Positions 1 to 5,871 of a stretch of 5,871 nucleotides of DNA are shown here, in pieces. The translations under genes were made by a program, and so were the position numbers. The DNA is from Bacillota bacterium (GTDB lineage: Bacteria; Bacillota_I; Bacilli_A; RFN20; CAG-826): the NCBI GenBank assembly GCA_026387995.1, contig JAPLKQ010000095.1, positions 1 to 5,871 on the forward strand, read 5' to 3'. Numbering within the stretch: position 1 is the stretch's first letter; each line of letters starts with the position of its first letter. The notes under the pieces were generated by a model, which ran no database searches, was not told the DNA's origin, and saw only the letters and a list, made by a program, of their open reading frames with translations.

Positions 1-578
1 CCTATAGCGGTATGGGCAGCGTCTACATTTATACCGATATCGACCCCAACAATTCCGCCAACTTGATTGGCTTCTATTCCGGCACGTCCGCTACATGGCC
101 AGGCAGTTTCGCCACGACGATTAACCGTGAGCACGTCTGGCCAAATTCGCGTGGCGGAAGCGCCGTCGAGAATGACCCACATATGACACGGCCGACCTTG
201 AAGTCTGAAAACTCCGCCCGCGGCAATAGTTTCTTTAACGTTGCCCCGACGAGCTGGGATCCTGGCACTTACAACCTGAAATATCGCGGCATCGCCGCCC
301 GCATCATCATGTACTGCGCCGTCAAAGCGCATGAAGCAGGGCTCAAGCTCGTCGATTTGACTAACGACAGCACCGGAAATAACTCGATGGGAAAACTGTC
401 GGATTTGCTCCAGTGGAACCTCGACTATCCGATCGACGCGACTGAAATTCAACGAAATGAAGCTTTGGTGGCCCATTGGGGCCATTGCCGGAACCCGTTT
501 ATCGATGACCGGAACTATGGATGCAAAATTTGGGGTAGCACCAACGCGACCACCAAATCCATCTGCGGAATGGCCTAG
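1..578 (+). CDS. Endonuclease I family secreted nuclease, paralogue 1 (5'-truncated by window edge)
   Basis: This is the C-terminal nuclease domain of an endonuclease I (EndA/NucM/Vvn-type) protein, a beta-beta-alpha metal nuclease that cuts DNA, and in some members RNA, without much sequence specificity. The reading frame is open from base 3, and alignment with the neighbouring paralogue continues upstream of the ATG at 12, so that ATG is internal and the true start lies outside the window. Visible motifs are NREHVWPNSRG (the catalytic Glu-His pair at 129-134), DPHMTRP, NSARGNSFF (the metal-binding Asn region), MGKLSDLLQWN, EIQRNEA and RNPFID, then a tail YGCKIWGSTNATTKSICGMA. Most of the domain matches the next gene closely at protein level. 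One usually conserved stretch differs: QGNRNPFIDHPE in the paralogue reads WGHCRNPFIDDRN here. It is probably secreted like its neighbour, but the signal peptide is not visible. It stops with TAG 16 bases before the next start, with no terminator between, which suggests co-transcription. Confidence 0.9.
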   Translation, partial: YSGMGSVYIYTDIDPNNSANLIGFYSGTSATWPGSFATTINREHVWPNSRGGSAVENDPHMTRPTLKSENSARGNSFFNVAPTSWDPGTYNLKYRGIAARIIMYCAVKAHEAGLKLVDLTNDSTGNNSMGKLSDLLQWNLDYPIDATEIQRNEALVAHWGHCRNPFIDDRNYGCKIWGSTNATTKSICGMA

Positions 579-594
579 GCAAAGGGGATAAGAT

Positions 595-2415
595 ATGTTC
601 CGAAAATTAAACACCAAGAGTTTTTTTATTGCTAATATTCTATTCGTTTTGTGCCTTTTTCTTTTCGCTAATAACAACTTCCGGCCCGTCGTTGGCGAAA
701 CCACCAGCTACACCATCACCCTCGACCAAAGCACCCCGGCGACCATCGCTGCCGGCGCCTATGGAGGCGGGACCGAAATCAATCATTACGTGGCCTTCGA
801 TTATGTAGACGTCAAGGACAATCCCAGTTATCACACCGAACTGAAAGCCACGACCGGAGCAATCTATAATGACGCCGCCACGCAGATTACTTCCATCACC
901 AAAATCACCGCGGTCTTTTCCGGTGTTTTAACCTTGACGACGGGTACTTCGGCGATGCCGACAACCAATCCGGTCACCCTGACATCCACGACCCAGGTGA
1001 CGTTCACGAGTAACCCCTATTTCTTTAAAATCGCCGCGGGCAGTTCCACGACTTACTTAACCAGTCTGACGATTGTGTATAGTTGCACGCCCAATACCTC
1101 CAGTAGTTCATCGGAAACCATCCAAACGGGGACCATTCACCTTATTAATGGCGCTTCAACTGCAGCCGAAACAACAGACATTTCAGCGACCCTTGTCGCT
1201 AACCCGGAGACCTATTTCACTTCAACTGGTGTTACCATAAGCACCTTGACAGCGGTCAAAATCTTTCCCTATGCAAGTTTTACCAGTCTGAAAATTGCCT
1301 CGAGCAACTTAACGACCGGTGCTGGCAGTCTTGGTTTTAATTTTGCAAGCGGCATTATGATTTCATCCGTCACGTTAACGGTCGCAGCCTATGGAACTGA
1401 CGTCAGTCTAGTGACAGTCACCAATGGCACAGCCTCAGCGACTGGGACCGTCCAGACAGGTGTAACGTCGCTGACCTTTGGTATAAACGCTGCTACTTCA
1501 TCGACCAATCTTACGATTTCTACGCCCGCCGGAAAACGTTTCTATCTATCGGCTATTTCTTTCCTATATGGCGGCTCAGCGTCTTCTGGCAGTTCATCCT
1601 CGGTATCGACTTCAAGTAGCAGCTCTTCCACAAGTTCATCGACCTCGATTAGTTCATCCTCATCCAGCAGTTCGTCAAGTTCTTCATCGTATACAACTTC
1701 TTCCTCTGGCTCGACCTATGGTGGGACATACTATGACAGTATTTCGCAAACGGCCACCGATACTGCGCTTTTAACGGCACTTGAAAACCTCATTAAAGTC
1801 CAAACCAAGATTTGCACCTATGACAATTTGGACGTCGTCTACAAAACAAGCGATGTTGACCCGACAAATTCATCGAATGTCATTTGTTTTTATACGGGTG
1901 TTTCCCGTGCTTGGGATTTCAGCAGTTTCTCAGGTGATATCAATCGCGAGCACGTGTGGCCGAACTCCCGCGGCGTTGACACGACAGGTCCAGGCGCTGA
2001 TCCGCATATGATTCGTCCCGCATATAAAAACGACAATTCTTCCCGAGGAAATAGTTTCTTTGCCGAGACGGGAACAGGAACTTGGGACCCAGGGACCGCG
2101 GTCACTGGTGCACAGTTGAAATATCGCGGGATTGCTGCTCGAATTATTCTTTTTATGGCGGTCCGTTATCGTACCCAATCCGGTCTCAGTTTAGTAGACT
2201 TAAATACTGATGACGCATTGAACAAAACGATGGGAAAACTATCTGATTTGCTGAAATGGAATCTTGCTTATTCCATCGACGCCTCCGAGATTCAACGAAA
2301 TAACGCAGTCTATGCCTATCAAGGCAACCGTAACCCATTCATCGACCATCCAGAGTACGGCTGTAAGATTTGGGGCAATACGAACGCCACGACCAAAGGT
2401 ATCTGCGGAATGTAA
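595..2415 (+). CDS. Secreted multidomain endonuclease I, paralogue 2
   Basis: This 606-residue protein is probably an exported nuclease. The ATG follows AAAGGGG (581-587) with a 7-base gap. Residues 1 to about 34 form a signal peptide: basic start with R3, K4 and K8, then a hydrophobic run at about 10-25; the Cys at 20 lacks a lipobox, so it is not an obvious lipoprotein. Residues about 36-166 and 175-327 are two beta-rich, Thr/Ser-rich domains that I do not recognise. They end alike (TYLTSLTIVYS and FYLSAISFLYG) and may be binding or adhesion modules. A short Ser patch (169-173) separates them, and a long Ser-rich linker (328-373) precedes the nuclease domain (about 378-606). That domain has NREHVWPNSRG (E452, H453), DPHMIRP (469-475), NSSRGNSFF (N481, R484, N486), MGKLSDLLKWN and QGNRNPFIDHPEYG (576-589). 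Cys590 and Cys604 could form a disulfide. Likely roles, by inference, are nutrient scavenging from DNA or degradation of extracellular DNA. A terminator follows the stop. Confidence 0.92.
   Translation: MFRKLNTKSFFIANILFVLCLFLFANNNFRPVVGETTSYTITLDQSTPATIAAGAYGGGTEINHYVAFDYVDVKDNPSYHTELKATTGAIYNDAATQITSITKITAVFSGVLTLTTGTSAMPTTNPVTLTSTTQVTFTSNPYFFKIAAGSSTTYLTSLTIVYSCTPNTSSSSSETIQTGTIHLINGASTAAETTDISATLVANPETYFTSTGVTISTLTAVKIFPYASFTSLKIASSNLTTGAGSLGFNFASGIMISSVTLTVAAYGTDVSLVTVTNGTASATGTVQTGVTSLTFGINAATSSTNLTISTPAGKRFYLSAISFLYGGSASSGSSSSVSTSSSSSSTSSSTSISSSSSSSSSSSSSYTTSSSGSTYGGTYYDSISQTATDTALLTALENLIKVQTKICTYDNLDVVYKTSDVDPTNSSNVICFYTGVSRAWDFSSFSGDINREHVWPNSRGVDTTGPGADPHMIRPAYKNDNSSRGNSFFAETGTGTWDPGTAVTGAQLKYRGIAARIILFMAVRYRTQSGLSLVDLNTDDALNKTMGKLSDLLKWNLAYSIDASEIQRNNAVYAYQGNRNPFIDHPEYGCKIWGNTNATTKGICGM
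1576..1713 (+). other. Poly-serine interdomain linker coding stretch
   Basis: Residues 328-373 of the full-length nuclease are almost all Ser, with a few Thr, Gly, Ala, Val, Ile and Tyr, including 13 consecutive Ser (353-365). Codons TCA, TCC, TCG, TCT, AGT and AGC are mixed without a fixed order, so this is not a simple nucleotide microsatellite. The low-complexity composition appears to be kept at protein level. Such linkers usually form flexible, often glycosylated, spacers in exported multidomain proteins; that role is inferred here. Confidence 0.85.
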
Positions 2416-2419
2416 CTTC

Positions 2420-2448
2420 AAAAGCGCTTGAAAAGGCGCTTTTTCTTT
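2420..2448 (+). terminator. Rho-independent terminator after the nuclease pair
   Basis: AAAAGCGC (2420-2427) pairs with GCGCTTTT (2436-2443). A T-G wobble extends the stem inward, leaving a six-base loop TGAAAA, and a T-rich tract follows to 2448. It begins five bases after the TAA of the second nuclease gene, so it closes the nuclease transcription unit. A T-rich stretch continues to about 2475. Confidence 0.85.
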
Positions 2449-2502
2449 AGCTTTGCTTTTTCGTTTTGTTCCTCTATGTAGTGTGATGGGAGCGGCAGTC
2501 TC

Positions 2503-2529
2503 TTGAATTCCTAGGTTTTCAGTTATAAT
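2503..2529 (+). promoter_or_regulatory. Putative sigma-A-type promoter for the cyclase-like gene
   Basis: A perfect -10 box TATAAT (2524-2529) has a -35-like TTGAAT (2503-2508) upstream. The 15-base spacer is short of the usual 17, so the -35 assignment is the weaker half. Transcription would begin near 2536, leaving a leader of about 55 bases before the ATG at 2590. The preceding terminator makes a new promoter in this 174-base gap expected. Confidence 0.6.
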
Positions 2530-2553
2530 AAGAAATACCCGTTAAGACGGCGC

Positions 2554-2574
2554 TTCGCTACGCGTGTCAGCGAA
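2554..2574 (+). promoter_or_regulatory. Small stem-loop in the leader of the cyclase-like gene
   Basis: TTCGCT (2554-2559) pairs with AGCGAA (2569-2574) around a nine-base loop, immediately upstream of the AAAGGAAAGG ribosome binding site (2577-2586). It would lie in the 5' untranslated leader. There is no U tract, so it is not a terminator. It could influence translation or simply be a chance hairpin; nothing matches a riboswitch I know. Confidence 0.3.
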
Positions 2575-2589
2575 ACAAAGGAAAGGTTT

Positions 2590-3503
2590 ATGTCACTCAG
2601 AAAAATCTTCCACCCGGAATATTTTCAGGGAAACCGAAAGAAAAATCGGTACTTTGAAGGTTGGTATTATAAATTAGTCAGCAGCGACAAGCGATATACG
2701 GTCGCGTTCATACCCGGGATTAGTTTGGCCCAAGCGGATCCTCACGCCTTCATCCAAGTTTTTGTCTCATACACCAGCGAGGGTACGACCCAGCTTAATT
2801 TTCTTATGGCAACCGAAACTTTTTTATCAAGATAGGCGATAATTTCTTTTCTAATGACCGCATTTCTGTCGATCTCAAGAATGACAGTCTCAATCTCATC
2901 GGCGACATTCAGTTGTCGGGTTTAACCCCGATCCGAAGAAGTTTGTTTTCGCCAAACATCATGGGCTTTTTTGGTTATCTGGGCTTTATGGAATGTTACC
3001 ATGGCGTCGTCAGCATGACGCATTTTCTAGAAGGTCAGTTGACCCTGAATGAAACCACGATTGAATTCCATCATAGCAAAGGTTACGCCGAGAAAGACTG
3101 GGGAAGGTCTTTTCCCAAGGCTTATGTCTGGTTTCAGTCGAATCACTTCTCGGACATCACGACGTCGGTACTCTTTTCATATGCTGATATTCCCTTTATG
3201 GGCCGGCATTTCCAAGGGTTAATCGTGAATTTGCTCTATCAGGGGAAAGAATATCGGTTTGCGACTTATAATGGCGCCAAAATCACCCTTGAGCAAGTGG
3301 GGGATGGACGCGCCGAATATCGTGTCAAACGTGGCCGTTATGAACTTGAGTTATTGGTGGCTTCCACCGTGCAAACCGAGTTAGCCGCCCCTCGCGACGG
3401 CCTGATGATCGAACGGATCCGTCTTTTCCATCGGGGAAAATTAGTCTATGAGGATTTGGGAACCCAAGCTGGCATCGAAATCATGAAATCGCATAAGGCA
3501 TAA
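2590..3503 (+). pseudogene. Tocopherol cyclase-like family protein, frame-interrupted
   Basis: The product resembles bacterial members of the tocopherol cyclase-like family (Pfam Tocopherol_cycl). In plants and cyanobacteria the family includes a tocopherol cyclase, but the role of Firmicutes members is not established. The first frame (2590-2835, 81 codons) has FHPEYFQGN, YFEGWYYKLV and IPGISLAQADPHAFIQV. The family sequence then continues one frame over, reading FFIKIGDNFFSNDRIS, SPNIMGFFGYLGFMECYHGVVSM, KGYAEKDWGRSFPKAYVWFQSNHF and FATYNGAKI, to the TAA at 3501-3503. The switch must fall between the TAA at 2796-2798 in the second frame and the TAG at 2833-2835 in the first. Adding one T to the run 2799-2802 gives a smooth LNFSYGNRNFFIKIGDN join and a 304-residue protein, near the size expected from memory of the family. 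The ATG has a good ribosome binding site (AAAGGA, 2577-2582). A true lesion, a sequencing indel or a -1 ribosomal slip are all possible; the intact remainder suggests an error or a recent mutation. Confidence 0.85.
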
Positions 3504-3524
3504 TCGCGGTTGACAGCACCTTGC

Positions 3525-3553
3525 TTGAAGATTGATTTCATTTGACCTATATT
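3525..3553 (+). promoter_or_regulatory. Putative sigma-A-type promoter for the methyltransferase gene
   Basis: TTGAAG (3525-3530) and TATATT (3548-3553) are separated by exactly 17 bases, a good sigma-A arrangement. Transcription would begin near 3560, about 30 bases before the TTG start at 3591. A consensus TTGACA also occurs at 3510-3515, but the sequence 17 bases after it is a poor -10 box. No terminator is seen between the preceding gene and this promoter, so read-through is possible. Confidence 0.65.
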
Positions 3554-3573
3554 GAATCACACAACAAGGTCAA
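3542..3573. repeat. 7-bp inverted repeat spanning the -10 region, possible operator
   Basis: TTGACCT (3542-3548) and AGGTCAA (3567-3573) are exact inverted copies, 18 bases apart. The left arm touches the first base of the -10 box and the right arm lies just downstream of the expected transcription start. The placement suits a repressor site, and because the left arm is upstream of the transcript it would act as DNA rather than RNA. Short arms like these also arise by chance, so this is tentative. Confidence 0.25.
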
Positions 3574-3577
3574 TCAA

Positions 3578-3584
3578 GTGAGGT
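3578..3584 (+). promoter_or_regulatory. Ribosome binding site supporting a TTG start
   Basis: GTGAGGT lies six bases before TTG at 3591. No in-frame ATG gives a full-length product, and the conserved N-terminal NFIAPVYGLFY motif begins only about ten residues in. The site therefore decides for the TTG start. Confidence 0.7.
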
Positions 3585-3590
3585 ATTCCT

Positions 3591-4190
3591 TTGAGCAAAA
3601 AAAATAACAACTTCCTCTTTAACTTCATCGCGCCGGTTTATGGATTATTTTATCAAAGGCAAAAAGTCAATTTTAAAAGCGCCATTGAAGGCGCCCGGCA
3701 AGCGTTTGACTTAACGGCGTTCGCCTCCATCCTTGATGTGGGCTGCGGGACCGGCGCTCTCTGTTCGGTGCTTCATGAAAAAGGATTGACGGTCACCGGA
3801 ATTGACCCCGCGCCCAAAATGCTCACGATCGCGCGAAAACATCCGGAAAACGACGCCATCAGTTTTGTGCAAGGAAGCGTGCTTCAGAAGCTGCCTTTCA
3901 GCGATCGATCCTTTGATTTGTCCATCGCCTCTTATGTCGCTCACGGGCTGCAGAAAAAGGAAAGAGAAAAAATGTATGCGGAAATGAGCCGCGTGAGTAG
4001 AAAATACGTCATTATCTATGACTATAATCAAAAGCGCGCCTTATTGACCTCGATCGTCGAATGGCTTGAGGGCGGGGATTATTTCCGCTTTATCAAAGAG
4101 GCGGAACAAGAACTGAGCGCTTGCTTTTCGCAAGTCCGGATCGTTCAAGTGGGGACTCGCGCGGCGTGGTACATCTGTACGCCGCGATAA
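3591..4190 (+). CDS. Class I SAM-dependent methyltransferase
   Basis: This 199-residue cytoplasmic protein has the Rossmann-like SAM-binding fold of the Methyltransf_11/25 (UbiE-like) group. Motif I is ILDVGCGTGALCSVL (DVGCGTG at residues 49-55). The acidic residue that contacts the SAM ribose is D72 in TGIDPAPKML. A motif near residues 92-102 (FVQGSVLQKLPF) and FDLSIASYVAHGL (108-120) follow. The N-terminal NFIAPVYGLFYQRQKVNF and the later YVIIYDYN, VEWLEGGDYFRF and RAAWYIC blocks resemble a recurrent Firmicutes subfamily of uncharacterised methyltransferases. The acceptor substrate cannot be told from sequence. The start is TTG with a ribosome binding site at 3578-3584. The gene has its own promoter and a strong terminator downstream, so it is probably transcribed alone, with possible read-through from the cyclase-like gene. 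Confidence 0.93.
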   Translation: MSKKNNNFLFNFIAPVYGLFYQRQKVNFKSAIEGARQAFDLTAFASILDVGCGTGALCSVLHEKGLTVTGIDPAPKMLTIARKHPENDAISFVQGSVLQKLPFSDRSFDLSIASYVAHGLQKKEREKMYAEMSRVSRKYVIIYDYNQKRALLTSIVEWLEGGDYFRFIKEAEQELSACFSQVRIVQVGTRAAWYICTPR

Positions 4191-4210
4191 CCACTGGCTT
4201 TTTGGCGGTC

Positions 4211-4228
4211 ATGCCTTCAAAACGGCAT
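4211..4228 (+). other. Small hairpin upstream of the methyltransferase terminator
   Basis: ATGCC (4211-4215) pairs with GGCAT (4224-4228) around an eight-base loop. It has no U tract and sits eight bases before the terminator stem. It may help stabilise the transcript end or may be incidental. Confidence 0.3.
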
Positions 4229-4235
4229 CCTTAGG

Positions 4236-4259
4236 AGCGCTTATTAAAGCGCTTTTTTT
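4236..4259 (+). terminator. Rho-independent terminator after the methyltransferase gene
   Basis: AGCGCTT (4236-4242) pairs perfectly with AAGCGCT (4247-4253) around the loop ATTA, and seven consecutive T (4253-4259) follow. The stem core is the same GCGC/GCGC as in the terminator at 2420-2448. It separates the methyltransferase unit from fbp. Confidence 0.92.
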
Positions 4260-4264
4260 ATTGG

Positions 4265-4297
4265 TTGATGGAGTATAACTATTTCCTGATATATAAT
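4265..4297 (+). promoter_or_regulatory. Putative promoter for fbp
   Basis: An AT-rich -10 region has TATAAT at 4292-4297. An overlapping alternative is TATATA (4290-4295) preceded by TGA (4287-4289), which would be an extended -10. The only -35-like element is TTGATG (4265-4270), 19 to 21 bases away and therefore poorly placed, so the extended -10 reading is more plausible. It lies directly after a terminator and 20 bases before the fbp start. Confidence 0.5.
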
Positions 4298-4316
4298 TAC
4301 ACATAGAGGGTATCCC

Positions 4317-5871
4317 ATGGAAAACACCGAATTCGATTACTTGCAGTTACTCAGCAAGTCTTATCCGAGTATTCAATCCGCGGCCACCGAAATCATCAAC
4401 CTGAAAGCCATCCTGAACCTCCCCAAACCGACGGAGCACTATCTGAGCGACATCCACGGCGAGTACGAGGCTTTTAACCATATCTTAAGAAGCGCCAGCG
4501 GCGTCATCAAAGACAAAGTCGACGAAACGTTCCCGGACTACACCATAGAGGCCCGAAACTTACTCGGGACGATTATTTATTACCCGACCGAGAAATTGAT
4601 GTTAATGAAGAGCCAGGGCGTGCTGAACGAAGCCTTCTATAAAAAGACCTTATCCGATCTCATCGATATCCTTAAAGTCGTGGCCAGTAAGTCCACGAGG
4701 AGCAAAGTCCGAAAAGCCATGAGCCCCGATTTTGCCTATGTCATCGAAGAACTCATGCAAAGCCATGACTTTGTCCTGAATAAAGAAGCCTACTATGCCC
4801 AAATCACCCAGGCCATCATCGATACCGGTCGGGCCGAAGCCTTCATCCACGAGATGAGTAAACTGATTCAGCGCCTCAGCGTCGACCACCTGCATATCCT
4901 CGGCGATATCTATGACCGTGGGCCGGCGGCTTATAAAGTCATGGATGTCCTGATTTCTCATCATCACTGCGACGTGACGTGGGGCAACCACGATATTCCC
5001 TATATCGGCGCCGCCATGGGAAACTGGGCCTGTATCAGCAGTGTCATCGCCATGAACTGCCGTTATAACACGTTGTCCACTTTGGAAGAAGGTTATGGTA
5101 TTTCTTTACGGCCGTTAGTTACGTTCGCCATCAAGAATTATGCGGACGATAAAGCGCTCGCGTTCATGCCACGTCCCTTCCTCGCCGAAAAAGGCGAAGA
5201 CTACGGCACCAGCGTACTCTCGAAAATGCACAAAGCCATCGCCGTCATTGCCTTTAAGCTCGAAAGCCAACTAATCATGAAACATCATGAATATCAGGCC
5301 GATTACCTCGATAAATGGCGGAAAGCCGATTTTACCAAAGGCACGATTGTCCTCAAAGGCCGTACCTATAAACTGGACGATACCCATTTTCCGACCGTGG
5401 ACCCGGTTCACCCCGAAAAATTGACCGCGGAAGAAACCGAACTGATGGAAACCTTGGAAGTCGAGTTCGCCCACTCCGTCAAACTGAGAACCCACGCCAA
5501 CTTTCTTATCAGCCACGGCTCGATGTACCTCATCTGTAACGGCAATCTTTTGTTCCACGGGTGTATCCCGATGGACGAGAAGGGCCATTTCGCCAGCATG
5601 TTCTCCCGCGAAGGCAAAGAACTGCTCGATTACTTTGATAAAGAAGTGCGTAATGGCTACTACTTGACGAACGAGCACGACCGAAAAGAGGCCGGCGACC
5701 TGTGCTGGTACTTATCCTGCGGGCGTTATTCGCCCATCTACGGCAAAGAAGACATCCTGACCTTTGAACGTTATTTCATCAAGGGTTTTAAAGGCGAAGA
5801 AAAACTCAATCCCTATTACGAACTCAGCAACAAGGTTGAATATGCGAAAAAGATCCTTGAGGAATTCGACT
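4317..5871 (+). CDS. fbp: Fructose-1,6-bisphosphatase class III (3'-truncated by window edge)
   Basis: This enzyme removes the 1-phosphate of fructose-1,6-bisphosphate to give fructose-6-phosphate, the committed step of gluconeogenesis, in the cytoplasm. It is the large Firmicutes-type (class III) enzyme, built on a calcineurin-like metallophosphatase fold and unrelated to class I FBPase. The frame is open for 518 codons with no stop. Family members are roughly 640-670 residues, so about 120-150 C-terminal residues lie beyond the edge. Metal-ligand motifs are SDIHGEYEAF (D45, H47), GDIYDRGP (196-203), WGNHD (222-226), ISHGS (398-402) and LLFHGCIPMD (H414). Later family blocks are REGKELLDYF, SPIYGKEDILTFERYF and NPYYEL. 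The ATG follows GAGGG (4306-4310) by six bases. It has its own promoter region and follows a terminator, so it appears monocistronic at its 5' end. The nearby genes give no metabolic link. Confidence 0.97.
   Translation, partial: MENTEFDYLQLLSKSYPSIQSAATEIINLKAILNLPKPTEHYLSDIHGEYEAFNHILRSASGVIKDKVDETFPDYTIEARNLLGTIIYYPTEKLMLMKSQGVLNEAFYKKTLSDLIDILKVVASKSTRSKVRKAMSPDFAYVIEELMQSHDFVLNKEAYYAQITQAIIDTGRAEAFIHEMSKLIQRLSVDHLHILGDIYDRGPAAYKVMDVLISHHHCDVTWGNHDIPYIGAAMGNWACISSVIAMNCRYNTLSTLEEGYGISLRPLVTFAIKNYADDKALAFMPRPFLAEKGEDYGTSVLSKMHKAIAVIAFKLESQLIMKHHEYQADYLDKWRKADFTKGTIVLKGRTYKLDDTHFPTVDPVHPEKLTAEETELMETLEVEFAHSVKLRTHANFLISHGSMYLICNGNLLFHGCIPMDEKGHFASMFSREGKELLDYFDKEVRNGYYLTNEHDRKEAGDLCWYLSCGRYSPIYGKEDILTFERYFIKGFKGEEKLNPYYELSNKVEYAKKILEEFD

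Noticed and set aside
12..14. ATG at 12 as the start of nuclease paralogue 1
   Set aside because: The frame is open upstream to the window edge, and the sequence from about this point aligns inside the nuclease domain of the neighbour, so the gene begins outside the window.
595..675. Lipoprotein signal at Cys20 of the full-length nuclease
   Set aside because: The residue before the Cys is Leu and there is no Ala/Gly/Ser at that position, so it does not fit the lipobox.
1568..2178. Short alternative-frame open frames inside the nuclease gene
   Set aside because: They overlap the Ser linker and catalytic domain in other frames, have no ribosome binding sites that stand out, and resemble no protein family.
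2913..3503. Independent 196-residue gene starting at TTG 2913
   Set aside because: There is no convincing ribosome binding site before it, and family-like sequence (FFIKIGDNFFSNDRIS) extends upstream in the same frame, so it is the 3' part of the interrupted gene.
3510..3515. Consensus TTGACA as the -35 box of the methyltransferase promoter
   Set aside because: The sequence 17 bases downstream is a poor -10 box, whereas TTGAAG with TATATT at 17-base spacing is a better pair.
2590..4190. Cyclase-like gene plus methyltransferase as a tocopherol biosynthesis pair
   Set aside because: Plants pair a cyclase with a methyltransferase, but here the two have separate promoters, the methyltransferase belongs to a generic Firmicutes subfamily, and no other pathway gene is present.
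4650..5678. Minus-strand open frames opposite fbp (4650-4991, 5271-5678, 5408-5617)
   Set aside because: They lie wholly opposite a strongly conserved fbp coding sequence, have no recognisable protein motifs, and are explained by its codon bias.

Overview
The window looks like ordinary chromosomal DNA from a low-to-mid G+C Gram-positive bacterium (Bacillota; the mix of genes would suit the Erysipelotrichia/Mollicutes-like side of the Bacilli, but this is inference). The evidence is a class III fructose-1,6-bisphosphatase, a Firmicutes-type small SAM methyltransferase, strong AGGAGG-like ribosome binding sites, a TTG start, sigma-A-like promoters and U-tract terminators. All genes lie on the + strand. 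The four stop codons of known genes are TAA or TAG and no gene has an internal TGA, so the standard bacterial code suffices.

Layout. (1) 1-578 is the 3' end of an endonuclease I-type nuclease whose N-terminus lies outside the window. (2) 16 bases later, 595-2415 encodes a second, full-length paralogue: signal peptide, two beta-rich domains, a poly-serine linker and a C-terminal endonuclease I domain. The pair ends at an intrinsic terminator (2420-2448) and is probably one operon for extracellular nucleases. (3) 2590-3503 is a tocopherol-cyclase-like protein gene broken by a single-base frame change near 2799-2835; both halves are otherwise well preserved. (4) 3591-4190 is a class I SAM-dependent methyltransferase with its own promoter, a TTG start and a strong terminator (4236-4259). 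(5) 4317-5871 is class III fructose-1,6-bisphosphatase (fbp), a gluconeogenic enzyme that runs off the right edge with about 518 residues visible.

The genes do not form an obvious single pathway: a secreted nuclease pair is followed by three separately promoted genes for cytoplasmic or unassigned functions. There is no mobile element, CRISPR array, tRNA or rRNA, and no gene-free stretch longer than about 175 bases. I found no convincing new multi-gene system. The points most worth checking are the tandem nuclease paralogues with altered motifs, the modular secreted architecture, and the frame break in the cyclase-like gene.
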